A stretch of DNA of 64,000 nt from Amycolatopsis azurea DSM 43854 (GTDB lineage Bacteria; Actinomycetota; Actinomycetes; Mycobacteriales; Pseudonocardiaceae): contig NZ_MUXN01000028.1 in assembly GCF_001995215.1 (NCBI RefSeq), forward strand, positions 62,001 through 126,000, given 5' to 3'. The notes beneath the pieces are model-generated. The model saw only the letters and a program-made list of their open reading frames with translations, did not search any database and had not been told where the DNA came from. Position 1 is the stretch's first letter. Every line of letters begins with the position of its first letter. Shown piece after piece: positions 7,850 through 15,394 of this stretch. A program made the position numbers and the translations under genes.

Positions 7850-7896
7850 TGTGGATAAGTAGGAATGCGCCGCTCGATCGGGGCGAGTTGTCCACA
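7850..7896. promoter_or_regulatory. Two inverted DnaA-box-like sequences
   Basis: TGTGGATAA (7850-7858, i.e. TTATCCACA on the minus strand) and TTGTCCACA (7888-7896) face each other in the gap between the I36 gene and the lacI-type gene. Both match actinobacterial DnaA-box consensus forms. No dnaA, dnaN or origin structure is nearby. Confidence 0.4.
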
Positions 7897-7934
7897 AGTC
7901 ACCGGGACCGCCTTGCGCGTGCCGAAATCGGATG

Positions 7935-9014
7935 CTAGACGCGCGCGGTGGAATCCCGGACGACCAGTTCGGCGGGGACCTCCGAGGGCGCGGGTGTCTT
8001 GTCCCCGCGCAGCAGCCCCAGCACCAGTTCGCCCGCTGCCCGGCCTTTGGCGGCGAGGTCCTGCCGGACGGTCGTCAGCGGTGGTTCGGACCAGCGCGCG
8101 GGCGGGACGTCGTCGAAGCCCACGACCGAAAGATCACCCGGGACCGACAGCCCGAGCTGCCTGGCCGCCGAGATCGCCGCCAGCGCCAGCAGGTCCGACA
8201 TGCACAACAGCGCCGTCGGCCTCGGGTGCCGGTCCAGCAGCCCGAAAGCGCTCGGCAGCGCGCTTTCGACCGAAAGTCCGGACGCCTCCCAGATCGGCAC
8301 GTCCGTCACCGGGACACCTGCTTCGGCCAGCGTCTCCAGGTAGCCGGCCATCCGCTCGCGGTTGTCGTGGAACCGGCTGTTCCCGGCCTCCGCCGCGCTC
8401 AGTTCGCCGCCGCGCGGCGCCGAGAGGCACTGCGCCGAGAAGATCCCGATCCGCCGGTGCCCGAGCGTCAGCAGATGCCGGGCCGCCGCGGCCGCCCCGG
8501 CCCGGTCCGCCACCCCGATCCTGGCCGAACCGCGGATGTGCGGCTGATCGATCACCACCAGCGGCAGGCCCCGATCCCGGACCGCGTTCAGTGCCGGCGC
8601 GCCGTCTGCCAGCGAATACGCCACCGCGATGTCGGCCTGCGCGGTCAGGATCCGCTCCGCGCGCGGGCCGCCGCTCTCGCCGTCGCCGGGGAGCAGCAGC
8701 AGGGCATGGCCTTCGGGGTCGACGACGGTCGAGAGCGCGTCGAGGGTGACCGACAGCGCGGGATCCGAGAACGCCGTCGAGAGATTCGTGTCGAGCAGGA
8801 CGGCGATCGCGCCGGTGCGGCTGGTGGCCAGGCTGCGCGCGGTCGGGTTCGGCCCCGCGTACCCGATCTTCTTGGCCGCGCGGAGCACCTCTTCCCGCAG
8901 ATGGGCGGACAGCTGATCCGGCCGGTTGTAGGCGTTGGAGACGGTCGCCCGCGACACCCCGACGGCGTCGGCGACATCGTCCAACGTCGGCCTTCGCCGT
9001 CGCGTGCTGGTCAC
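7935..9014 (-). CDS. LacI family transcriptional regulator
   Basis: 359 residues. The N-terminal helix-turn-helix is LDDVADAVGVSRATVSNAYN (residues 11-30). A hinge helix and a sugar-type ligand domain follow (DQPHIRG, LGHRRIGIFS and SVVGFDDVPPARWSEPPLTT are family hallmarks). GTG 9014 is the start. It is divergent from an MFS transporter, and an operator-like palindrome lies between them at 9052-9065, so it probably represses the transporter and itself. The effector is unknown, expected to be a sugar or nucleoside. Confidence 0.9.
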   Translation of the reverse strand: MTSTRRRRPTLDDVADAVGVSRATVSNAYNRPDQLSAHLREEVLRAAKKIGYAGPNPTARSLATSRTGAIAVLLDTNLSTAFSDPALSVTLDALSTVVDPEGHALLLLPGDGESGGPRAERILTAQADIAVAYSLADGAPALNAVRDRGLPLVVIDQPHIRGSARIGVADRAGAAAAARHLLTLGHRRIGIFSAQCLSAPRGGELSAAEAGNSRFHDNRERMAGYLETLAEAGVPVTDVPIWEASGLSVESALPSAFGLLDRHPRPTALLCMSDLLALAAISAARQLGLSVPGDLSVVGFDDVPPARWSEPPLTTVRQDLAAKGRAAGELVLGLLRGDKTPAPSEVPAELVVRDSTARV

Positions 9015-9051
9015 CGGAGCAGTCTAGTCCCGGACAAGTACGGTGGACTTT

Positions 9052-9065
9052 CTGAAGCGCTTAAG
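9052..9065. promoter_or_regulatory. LacI-type operator
   Basis: CTGAAGCGCTTAAG is a palindrome around a central CG with one mismatched pair; the core AAGCGCTT is perfect. It resembles LacI/GalR operators and sits between the divergent lacI-type and MFS genes. Confidence 0.6.
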
Positions 9066-9105
9066 TCATTCTGGGGGAACAGGAAGCGGAAGGAGACTGG
9101 GGTTT

Positions 9106-10284
9106 ATGCGTGACCGTACGGCCGTTTTCGTCGTGTTCGCGCTCAACGGGGCCGCGCTCGGTTCCTGGGCGCCGCGGACTCCGGCGCTGTCGGAAAGGGT
9201 GAACGCCTCACCGGGTGTCTTCGGCCTGGCGCTGCTGGGTGCCAGCGTCGGCATGCTGATCGCGGCGTCGGTCTCGGGGCGGTTGATCGAGCGGCACGGT
9301 GCCCGCGCCGTGGTCGCCGGCAGCACGATCATCGCCTGCGCGGCGCTGCCGATGATCGGCTTCTCGACGTCGGTCGCCCTGCTGGCCGGGGCGTTGTTCG
9401 TGCTCGGTGCGAGCGTCGGCGCGCTGGATGTCGCGATGAACGTCGCGGGCGTCGAGGTGGAGCGCCGATCCGGGCGGGCGATCATGCCGGTCCTGCACGC
9501 GGGGTTCAGCTTCGGCGCACTGGCGGGCTCCGTCGCCGCCGGATTCGCCGCGTCGCACCAGTGGTCGCCAGGCCGTCATCTCACCGTCGCCGCGCTGGCC
9601 GCGCTCGTCGTCCTCGCCTTCGTCATCGTGGCGGTACCCGGCGCGCGACCTGCGCACACCGAACCCGTCGAGAAGCCGAGGGTGCCGCCGATCAAGCGTC
9701 CCGTCCTCTGGCTGCTGGCCGCCATCGCGCTGTTCTCGGCGATCGCGGAAGGCGCGAGTTCGGACTGGTCCGCCCTGCTGATGACGTCCGTACACGGGGT
9801 CGGCGACGGCGCCGCGGCCTTCGCTTACTCCGGGTTCGCCCTGGCCATGGCGCTCGCCAGGCTCGCGGGAGCCTGGCTTCAGAACCGCTTCGGAGCCACC
9901 CGCGCGCTGGCCGTGGGCGCCGGGATCGCCGCGGCCGGGCTCGTCCTCGCCGCGCTGGCTCCCGTCCCGGTGTTCGGGTTCGTCGGCTTCGCGCTGGCGG
10001 GCGCGGGGCTGGCCGCGGCCTTCCCGATCGCGTTGAGCCTCGCGGGAGCTTCAGGCAAACGCGCCGACGGCACCGGAGGCGAGCGGGAACTGGCCTTCGT
10101 CACGGCGATCGCCTATACCGGCTTTCTCGCCGGGCCCCCGCTGATCGGCGGGATCGCGCAGGTGACGTCGCTTTCGGTGTCGTTCCTGTTCGTCGGCTTG
10201 ACCGCCGCGCTGATCGTGCCGTCCGCGATCGCCGCGGCCCGGGCGCGGAACCGGGAGGAGGTCACCGAACCCGTCGCCCGTTGA
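9106..10284 (+). CDS. MFS transporter (YbjJ-like)
   Basis: 392 residues with about 12 membrane segments in two halves joined by a polar loop (about residues 185-200). The N-terminus ALGSWAPRTPALSERV and the first-half motif GRLIERHGAR resemble the YbjJ branch of the major facilitator superfamily. ATG 9106 is preferred to the upstream GTG 9043 because AAGGAGA precedes it and the longer form would start inside the operator. Probably regulated by the divergent LacI protein. Substrate unknown. Confidence 0.85.
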   Translation: MRDRTAVFVVFALNGAALGSWAPRTPALSERVNASPGVFGLALLGASVGMLIAASVSGRLIERHGARAVVAGSTIIACAALPMIGFSTSVALLAGALFVLGASVGALDVAMNVAGVEVERRSGRAIMPVLHAGFSFGALAGSVAAGFAASHQWSPGRHLTVAALAALVVLAFVIVAVPGARPAHTEPVEKPRVPPIKRPVLWLLAAIALFSAIAEGASSDWSALLMTSVHGVGDGAAAFAYSGFALAMALARLAGAWLQNRFGATRALAVGAGIAAAGLVLAALAPVPVFGFVGFALAGAGLAAAFPIALSLAGASGKRADGTGGERELAFVTAIAYTGFLAGPPLIGGIAQVTSLSVSFLFVGLTAALIVPSAIAAARARNREEVTEPVAR

Positions 10285-10378
10285 CATCCACGCCGGAACG
10301 CGGGCAAGCTGCTCGGTAAACTGAGATGAATGCGACCTGGTCACAGTTTCAGGGCGGCTGATCCGGGGGAGGAGCGGC

Positions 10379-11521
10379 GTGAGGGTGCTGATGCTCGGGG
10401 CTGGCAAGGGGATCCCGGCGCGGCTGGTGCAGACCACGGTGCCCAGGCTCGTGCTGGTCCCGGTGGTGTTCCGGCTGGTGATGCTGGCGCAGGCGCTGTG
10501 GCTGGCCGGTCTCACCGGATCCGCGGTGCTGTGGACGTTCGCGGTGCTGCACCTGGTGCCGAACGTCGCCGAAGCGGCCTGGATCTTCCGCTGGGCCCCG
10601 GCAAGGACACGGTTGGTGCCGATGGCCGACGCCGGGGTCGCCGTCCTCTTCGTCCTGGGGACGACGCTGGTCGCGCAGGACGAGGTGATCACGTCGATCA
10701 CTTGGACCCATCTCATGGGGACGGTGATGATCTGGACACTGCTTCGCGGCGCGGTGGCGGGGGCGGTGGCCGTCGGCGCCGCGGTGGCGCCGCAAACCGT
10801 GCTGGCCCCGGCCTCCTCGCTCGCTCTCTTCCTCACCCTCGCGACGGCGCTGGTGGCCTCGCTCGCGCTGGTCGGCCTGGTCGGCGCGTCGATGCGGTTC
10901 GCGCTCGGGTTCGGGGAGCAGCAGGGGCGCGCGGCGGAACGCGAACGGCACCGCCGCGACGTCCACGACACCGTCCTGCAGGTGATGGAGTCGTTCGCGA
11001 TCCCCGCACCCGCCGACGAACTCGACCCGGCGGCCAGCCTCGACCGGCTCCGCCGCACCGCCCGTGCCCAGGCGATGCGCATCCGGATCAGCCTCGAGCA
11101 CGAACCCACCGGGCCGGTCGGGCTGCATCAGCGTCTCCGGCTGCTCGCCGCCGAAATGGCCGCCGAAGGCCTGCGCGCCGAGGTCGTCATCCAGGACGAC
11201 GCCGCCCCTGAACTGCCGGAGGAGGCGGCCATGGCCCTGCACGACTCGGCCAGGGAAGCCCTGCGCAACACGCTGAAGCATTCCGGGACCAGGCGGGCCG
11301 TCGTCAGCGTCGAGCAGATCGGCGGCGGGGTCTCCCTGACGGTGCGCGATCACGGCGCCGGTTTCGACGTCGGTGACCGGCGTCGCGGCTTCGGCCTCGA
11401 GAACTCGATCATCGCGCGGATGGCGGAGGTCGGCGGCTTCGCGCGGATCGAATCCAGCCCGGGACTCGGGACGAGGGTGGTGCTTCTCGCCCCGTCAGTC
11501 CTGAGTCTCCCCGTCGGGTGA
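10379..11521 (+). CDS. NarL-type sensor histidine kinase
   Basis: 380 residues: about five membrane segments to residue 172, a dimerisation/phosphoacceptor helix with RHRRDVHDTVLQ (predicted phospho-His 196), then a HATPase domain with N-box REALRNTLKHSG, G1 DHGAGFD and G2 GFGLENS. GTG 10379 follows a GGAGG at 6 nt. No response regulator adjoins it, so the partner is elsewhere. Its 3' end overlaps the convergent phosphatase gene by 27 nt. Confidence 0.85.
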   Translation: MRVLMLGAGKGIPARLVQTTVPRLVLVPVVFRLVMLAQALWLAGLTGSAVLWTFAVLHLVPNVAEAAWIFRWAPARTRLVPMADAGVAVLFVLGTTLVAQDEVITSITWTHLMGTVMIWTLLRGAVAGAVAVGAAVAPQTVLAPASSLALFLTLATALVASLALVGLVGASMRFALGFGEQQGRAAERERHRRDVHDTVLQVMESFAIPAPADELDPAASLDRLRRTARAQAMRIRISLEHEPTGPVGLHQRLRLLAAEMAAEGLRAEVVIQDDAAPELPEEAAMALHDSAREALRNTLKHSGTRRAVVSVEQIGGGVSLTVRDHGAGFDVGDRRRGFGLENSIIARMAEVGGFARIESSPGLGTRVVLLAPSVLSLPVG

Positions 11522-12133
11522 GTCACGCCACTGACGGAACGGACGGTCCAGCGTCCACTTGTCGCCCACGCGCTCGACGACGCGGTATTCGCAGGTCGTC
11601 GGGTTGGACAGGGACTCGAACAGCTCGATGCTCCAGCCGAACAGCCGCCGGCACAGCAACCGGATGGTCAGGCCGTGCGAGACGACCAGCACGGTGTCGG
11701 GGTGATCTTCGCCGCACGCCGCCAGTTCGCTGAGGAACGCCGCGACCCGGTCGTCGACGTCCGCGCCGGACTCGCCGAACGGGAGCCGGTAGAAGAAGTG
11801 CCCGAACTCGTGACGGCGCTGCTTCTGGACCTCCTGCTCCTGCGGATCCTGGAGGTTGCCCCAGTCCTGTTCCCGCAGCCTCGGCTCCTGCACGACCCGC
11901 TCGCACGAGTCCTGGATGTCCAGTAGCCGCAACGTTTCCCGCGTCCGAAGATACGGGCTGACGTATACCGCCGGACGGTGCCCGCCGAGCACCGCCCCGA
12001 TTTTCGGGCCCGCCAGCCTGGCCTGCTCACGGCCTTCGTCGGTAAGCGGGAGGGCGTGGTCGGGGATCCGGGTGTAGGCGAGCTCGTCGACGTTGCCGAG
12101 CGACTCGGCGTGCCTCAGCAGGATGATCCGCAC
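11495..12133 (-). CDS. Histidine phosphatase (phosphoglycerate mutase-like) family protein
   Basis: 212 residues with the catalytic RHG motif as RHAES (Arg7-His8, the phosphorylated histidine), YVSPYLRTRET carrying the second arginine, and VVSHG with the second catalytic His. Cytosolic phosphomonoesterase or mutase of the branch-1 superfamily; the substrate cannot be read from sequence. Start GTG 12133, divergent from the CopD-CtaG gene across 42 nt. The last 27 nt overlap the convergent kinase gene. Confidence 0.85.
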   Translation of the reverse strand: MRIILLRHAESLGNVDELAYTRIPDHALPLTDEGREQARLAGPKIGAVLGGHRPAVYVSPYLRTRETLRLLDIQDSCERVVQEPRLREQDWGNLQDPQEQEVQKQRRHEFGHFFYRLPFGESGADVDDRVAAFLSELAACGEDHPDTVLVVSHGLTIRLLCRRLFGWSIELFESLSNPTTCEYRVVERVGDKWTLDRPFRQWRDSPDGETQD

Positions 12134-12163
12134 GCCGCCATCTTGCCCGTTCCGCGTCCGGCT

Positions 12164-12169
12164 TACCCT
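12164..12169 (+). promoter_or_regulatory. -10 element (TACCCT) for a leaderless copD-ctaG transcript
   Basis: TACCCT fits the actinobacterial TANNNT -10 box and lies 6 nt before the GTG at 12176, with no ribosome-binding site between. Transcription would start at or next to the start codon. Confidence 0.45.
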
Positions 12170-12175
12170 CGTGAC

Positions 12176-14203
12176 GTGCCTTCAGACCCCGAGACGAACC
12201 CGGCCCGACCCGCACGGAAGGCCGGTGTCCTGCCGCTGGTGTCGATCGGGGCGCTCCTGGCCGCGGTGGTCGCCGTCGGCCTGGTCGCGCTGACCGGTGG
12301 CGCCGGTTACGTCATCGCCGGCCTGCCGGATCCGGGGCTGGTGACGCGCTACGGCATCACCGTCGTGCGGGTGCTGGCCGAGGCGGCTTCGGTGCTGTGC
12401 GTGGGTTCGCTGCTGCTCGCCGCGTTCCTCGTCCCGCCGCAGAAGTCCGGCACGCTCGCCGCGGACGGTTACGCGGCCATCCGGGTCGCGGGCGTCGCCG
12501 CGTGGATCTGGTTCGCCGCGGCCGCCGCCTCGATCTTCTTCTCCGCGGCCGACGGCGCGGGGCGCCCGTTCACCGAGGTGCTCTCGCCGCAGGTGCTGAT
12601 CGACCTCGTGGACGCCATCGAGCAGCCCAAGGCCTGGCTGTTCACCGCGTTGATCGCGCTGCTGGTCGCGCTCGGCTGCCGTCTCGCGCTGACCTGGGGC
12701 TGGACGACGGTGGTCTTCTTCCTGTCCGTCGGCGGCCTGATCCCGGTCGCGGTCACCGGGCATTCCGCCAGCGGCGGCTCGCACGACATGGCGACCAACA
12801 GCCTGCTGTACCACCTGGTCGCCGCCGCGCTGTGGGTCGGCGGCCTGGTGGCGCTGCTCGCGCTCGGCTGGCGCCGCGGCGAGAACCTCAAGCTCGCCGC
12901 GACGCGGTTCTCCAAGCTGGCGCTGGTCTGCTGGGTCGTGATGGCGGTCTCCGGCATCGTCAACGCGCTGGTCCGGATCCGGATCGCCGACCTGTTCACC
13001 ACCGACTACGGCCTGCTGGTGGTCGCGAAGATCGTCTCGTTGCTGCTGCTCGGCGTCTTCGGGCACCAGCAACGGCAGAAGGGTGTCGCCGGGCTGGTGA
13101 ACGGCGCCGGCGGCGGGCAGTTGCTGCGGCTCGCCGCGGTCGAAGTGCTGATCATGTTCATCACGATCGGCATCGCCACCGGACTCGCGAAGACCCCGCC
13201 GCCGCAGGAATCGTTCACCCAGCCGTCGACCACGGAACTGCTGATCGGCTATGACCTCTACGGTCCGTCGACCGTCTTCAGGCTGCTCACGGACTGGCGG
13301 TTCGACCTCGTCTACGGCACCCTCGCGCTCGTCCTCGCCGGGCTGTACCTCGCCGGGGTCCGGCGGCTGCGGCGCCGCGGCGACACCTGGGCCACCGGCC
13401 GGATCGTCGCCTGGCTCGCGGGCTGTTTCGTGCTCCTGATGGCGACGTCGTCCGGCATCGGCCGGTACGCGCCCGCGATGTTCAGCGTGCACATGGGCAA
13501 CCACATGCTGCTGTCCATGGTGGCGCCGGTGCTGTTCGTGCTCGGCGGACCCGTGACGCTCGCACTGCGCGCGCTGCCCGCCGCGGGCAAGGACGCCCCG
13601 CCCGGACCGCGTGAATGGCTGCTCGCCTTCGTGCACTCGCCGCTTTCGCGGTTCCTGACGCATCCGATCGTCGCGCTGCTGCTGTTCGTGGGTTCCTTCT
13701 ACGGCCTGTACTTCTCCGGCCTGTTCGACTCCGCGCTGAACTATCACTGGGCGCATCTGGCGATGAACGCGCACTTCCTGCTCGCCGGCTACGTCTTCTA
13801 CTGGCCGGTGATCGGTGTCGACCCGGCGCCACGCCGGATCCCGCCGCTGGGACGGCTGGGGATGATGTTCGCCGCCATGCCGTTCCACGCGTTCTTCGGG
13901 ATCGCGCTGATGAGCATGCAGACCGTGCTCGGACAGGACTTCTACCGCGGGCTCAAACTGCCGTGGGTCACCGACCTGCTGACCGATCAGCGGCTCGGCG
14001 GCGGGATCGCGTGGGCGTCCGGCGAGCTGCCGGTCCTGCTGGTGCTCGTCGCGCTGCTGGTGCAGTGGGCGCGTCAGGACGAGCGGGAGGCCCGGCGCAA
14101 GGACCGCCGCGAGGACGCCTCGGGCGACGCGGATCTCAACGCCTACAACGCGATGCTGAAGAACCTCGCCGATCAGGGGCGCGGGCCGGGGAAGAACTCG
14201 TAG
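12176..14203 (+). CDS. CopD-CtaG fusion membrane protein (copper / cytochrome oxidase assembly)
   Basis: 675 residues, about 14-16 membrane segments. The first half is a CopD-type copper-resistance domain (GHSASGGSHDMATNSL and LYHLVAAALWVGGLVAL near residues 195-225). The second half is a caa3-type CtaG domain with clustered His and Met (HMGNHMLLSMVAPVLFVLGG, FHAFFGIALMSMQ). Likely moves or inserts copper for cytochrome c oxidase at the cytoplasmic membrane. GTG 12176 is chosen over far-upstream starts that would run antisense through the phosphatase gene. The charged C-terminus (REARRKDRREDAS) is cytosolic. Confidence 0.85.
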   Translation: MPSDPETNPARPARKAGVLPLVSIGALLAAVVAVGLVALTGGAGYVIAGLPDPGLVTRYGITVVRVLAEAASVLCVGSLLLAAFLVPPQKSGTLAADGYAAIRVAGVAAWIWFAAAAASIFFSAADGAGRPFTEVLSPQVLIDLVDAIEQPKAWLFTALIALLVALGCRLALTWGWTTVVFFLSVGGLIPVAVTGHSASGGSHDMATNSLLYHLVAAALWVGGLVALLALGWRRGENLKLAATRFSKLALVCWVVMAVSGIVNALVRIRIADLFTTDYGLLVVAKIVSLLLLGVFGHQQRQKGVAGLVNGAGGGQLLRLAAVEVLIMFITIGIATGLAKTPPPQESFTQPSTTELLIGYDLYGPSTVFRLLTDWRFDLVYGTLALVLAGLYLAGVRRLRRRGDTWATGRIVAWLAGCFVLLMATSSGIGRYAPAMFSVHMGNHMLLSMVAPVLFVLGGPVTLALRALPAAGKDAPPGPREWLLAFVHSPLSRFLTHPIVALLLFVGSFYGLYFSGLFDSALNYHWAHLAMNAHFLLAGYVFYWPVIGVDPAPRRIPPLGRLGMMFAAMPFHAFFGIALMSMQTVLGQDFYRGLKLPWVTDLLTDQRLGGGIAWASGELPVLLVLVALLVQWARQDEREARRKDRREDASGDADLNAYNAMLKNLADQGRGPGKNS

Positions 14204-14247
14204 GGCGACAGAGGTGACTGGTGACCCTCCCCAGCGTGGGTTCGTAA

Positions 14248-14288
14248 GTCCGTGAAGGCCTCCTTGAGGGACTCTGGGTCCCTCAAGG
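14248..14288. repeat. Dispersed palindrome, left arm plus truncated right arm
   Basis: Left arm 14248-14272 begins GTCCGTGAAGGCCTCCTTG; loop TCTGG; the right arm matches only 11 nt (14278-14288) before diverging. Full versions occur at 40294-40352 and 51137-51191. The missing right arm reappears intact at 14631-14655. Confidence 0.8.
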
Positions 14289-14364
14289 GGGACTGGTAGT
14301 TGCTTACCTATGTCTGACCTGCGTGAGGGTGGTGGTTGCGCGGGTACATCCGGTCGCATGCCTT

Positions 14365-14413
14365 GATCAACGGAAGATCAGGGACACCCAACGTCCCCGA
14401 TCTTCCGTTGATC
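14365..14413. repeat. Long hairpin A (variable-arm family)
   Basis: Outer arms GATCAACGGAAGATC/GATCTTCCGTTGATC are perfect (15 bp), then one A-C mismatch, then GGGAC/GTCCC around loop ACCCAAC. On the minus strand the core reads GGGACGTTGGGTGTCCC. Confidence 0.8.
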
Positions 14414-14449
14414 ATGGTCGTGCCTGTCCTGCCCTGTGGCAGACAACCT

Positions 14450-14496
14450 GACGGGGGAAGATTCCGGACGTTGGACGGCCGGAATCTTCCCCCGTC
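14450..14496. repeat. Long hairpin B (variable-arm family)
   Basis: Perfect 18-bp arms, 14450-14467 (GACGGGGGAAGATTCCGG) and 14479-14496, around loop ACGTTGGACGG. The arm sequence is unrelated to hairpins A and C but the loop again begins ACGTTG. Confidence 0.8.
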
Positions 14497-14554
14497 GGCT
14501 ACACCGCCATCCAGCGCAAGCTGCATTCGGCAGCAAGGCGAAACAGGGCCCGTC

Positions 14555-14595
14555 TGTGGAGGATTTGGGACGTTCAGCGTCCCAAATCCTCCACA
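14555..14595. repeat. Long hairpin C (variable-arm family)
   Basis: Perfect 17-bp arms, 14555-14571 (TGTGGAGGATTTGGGAC) and 14579-14595, around loop GTTCAGC. The core reads GGGACGTTCAGCGTCCC. Confidence 0.8.
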
Positions 14596-14630
14596 CTCGA
14601 CCGCCAGCCGCAGTGGATAAGCAAATACTG

Positions 14631-14655
14631 GTCCCTCAAGGAGGCCTTCACGGAC
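14631..14655. repeat. Dispersed palindrome, intact right arm
   Basis: GTCCCTCAAGGAGGCCTTC through CACGGAC, the exact 25-nt reverse complement of the left arm at 14248-14272. With it this arm brackets about 360 nt containing hairpins A-C. Confidence 0.8.
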
Positions 14656-14705
14656 CTGCCGCCGATAGCACATACAGCCGACAGCGCCAGGGTTTCCGGT
14701 CTGAG

Positions 14706-14744
14706 TTGTCCACAGGAAGCCCACATCGCCCGGAGTTGTCCACA
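14706..14744 (+). promoter_or_regulatory. Two direct DnaA-box-like sequences upstream of ssb-like gene
   Basis: TTGTCCACA occurs at 14706-14714 and 14736-14744, both within GAGTTGTCCACAG and 30 bp apart start to start. A weaker AGTGGATAA lies at 14612-14620. They lie about 100 nt upstream of the single-strand-binding protein gene and could link it to DnaA. Confidence 0.4.
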
Positions 14745-14842
14745 GATCCTGTTCGCGTCCTTTTCCGTCCTTCGATCCGAGGCAGTCTTGTGATCGAGAG
14801 AGAAACCGGGAGCGGCCCGGATCGAGGAGAAAGGTGAGTGTG

Positions 14843-15298
14843 ATGGCGATGGGCGAGACGTGGGTGACCATGATCGGCAACCTGACCAGCGAACCGGTCC
14901 ACCATCCGGAACGCGTGCACGGGCACGACGTCGTGTCGTTCGGCTTGCGGAGTGTCGAACGCCGGTACGACAAGGAAAGAGGGGAGTGGGGCGAGGGGCG
15001 GCAGCTCGCGGTCAAGGTCACCTGCTGGCGGAAGCTGGCCATGGCGGCTTTCGCGTGCCTGACCAAGGGCGATCCGGTGATCGTGGCCGGGCGGCTTCGC
15101 GGTGCCGAGACCGCCGAGGAGATACCCGCACCTCTCGGTCTACCTGAGCTTGAGGCCTTCTCCATCGGCCCCAATCTCGCGCGCTGTTCGGCCGAGATCC
15201 AGCGGGCCGGGCGTGATCGGCCCCGGGCGATCCCGCTTTCGCGGCCGCCCGCGGGGAATCCCATGGTCACCGCGCTGGAGGACGCACCCGTCGGCTGA
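14843..15298 (+). CDS. Single-stranded DNA-binding protein paralogue
   Basis: 151 residues with one OB-fold domain (residues 4-90: TWVTMIGNLTSEPVHH, VVSFGLRSVERRYDK, VKVTCWRKLAMAAFACLTKG, VIVAGRL). It binds single-stranded DNA in the cytoplasm. It lacks the acidic D-I-P-F-type C-terminal tip by which housekeeping SSB recruits partners, ending instead ALEDAPVG. It is therefore a second, specialised SSB, comparable to mycobacterial Rv2478c, which also precedes ettA. ATG 14843 is chosen for GGAGAAAGG 8 nt upstream; other in-frame starts lie at 14834, 14840 and 14849. Confidence 0.85.
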   Translation: MAMGETWVTMIGNLTSEPVHHPERVHGHDVVSFGLRSVERRYDKERGEWGEGRQLAVKVTCWRKLAMAAFACLTKGDPVIVAGRLRGAETAEEIPAPLGLPELEAFSIGPNLARCSAEIQRAGRDRPRAIPLSRPPAGNPMVTALEDAPVG

Positions 15299-15381
15299 GG
15301 TTCGGATGCTCGCTCAGTGATATCGGACTGACTGTCGGTAGTTCGGTGGTGACCGCCGTCAAGGCCCCGATCGGCTCGCTC

Positions 15382-15387
15382 TACGAT
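15382..15387 (+). promoter_or_regulatory. -10 element (TACGAT) for leaderless ettA
   Basis: TACGAT matches TANNNT and ends 7 nt before the ettA ATG, with no ribosome-binding site in between, so the mRNA probably begins at the start codon. Confidence 0.5.
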
Positions 15388-15394
15388 CGCTTGT

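Noticed and set aside
12182..14359. A 725-codon minus-strand frame
   Set aside because: Shadow of the CopD-CtaG gene, without a ribosome site or family motif, rich in Arg/Glu/Gln from complementary codons.
14706..14744. Chromosomal origin of replication
   Set aside because: Only two DnaA-like boxes and none of dnaA, dnaN, rpmH or gyrB nearby.
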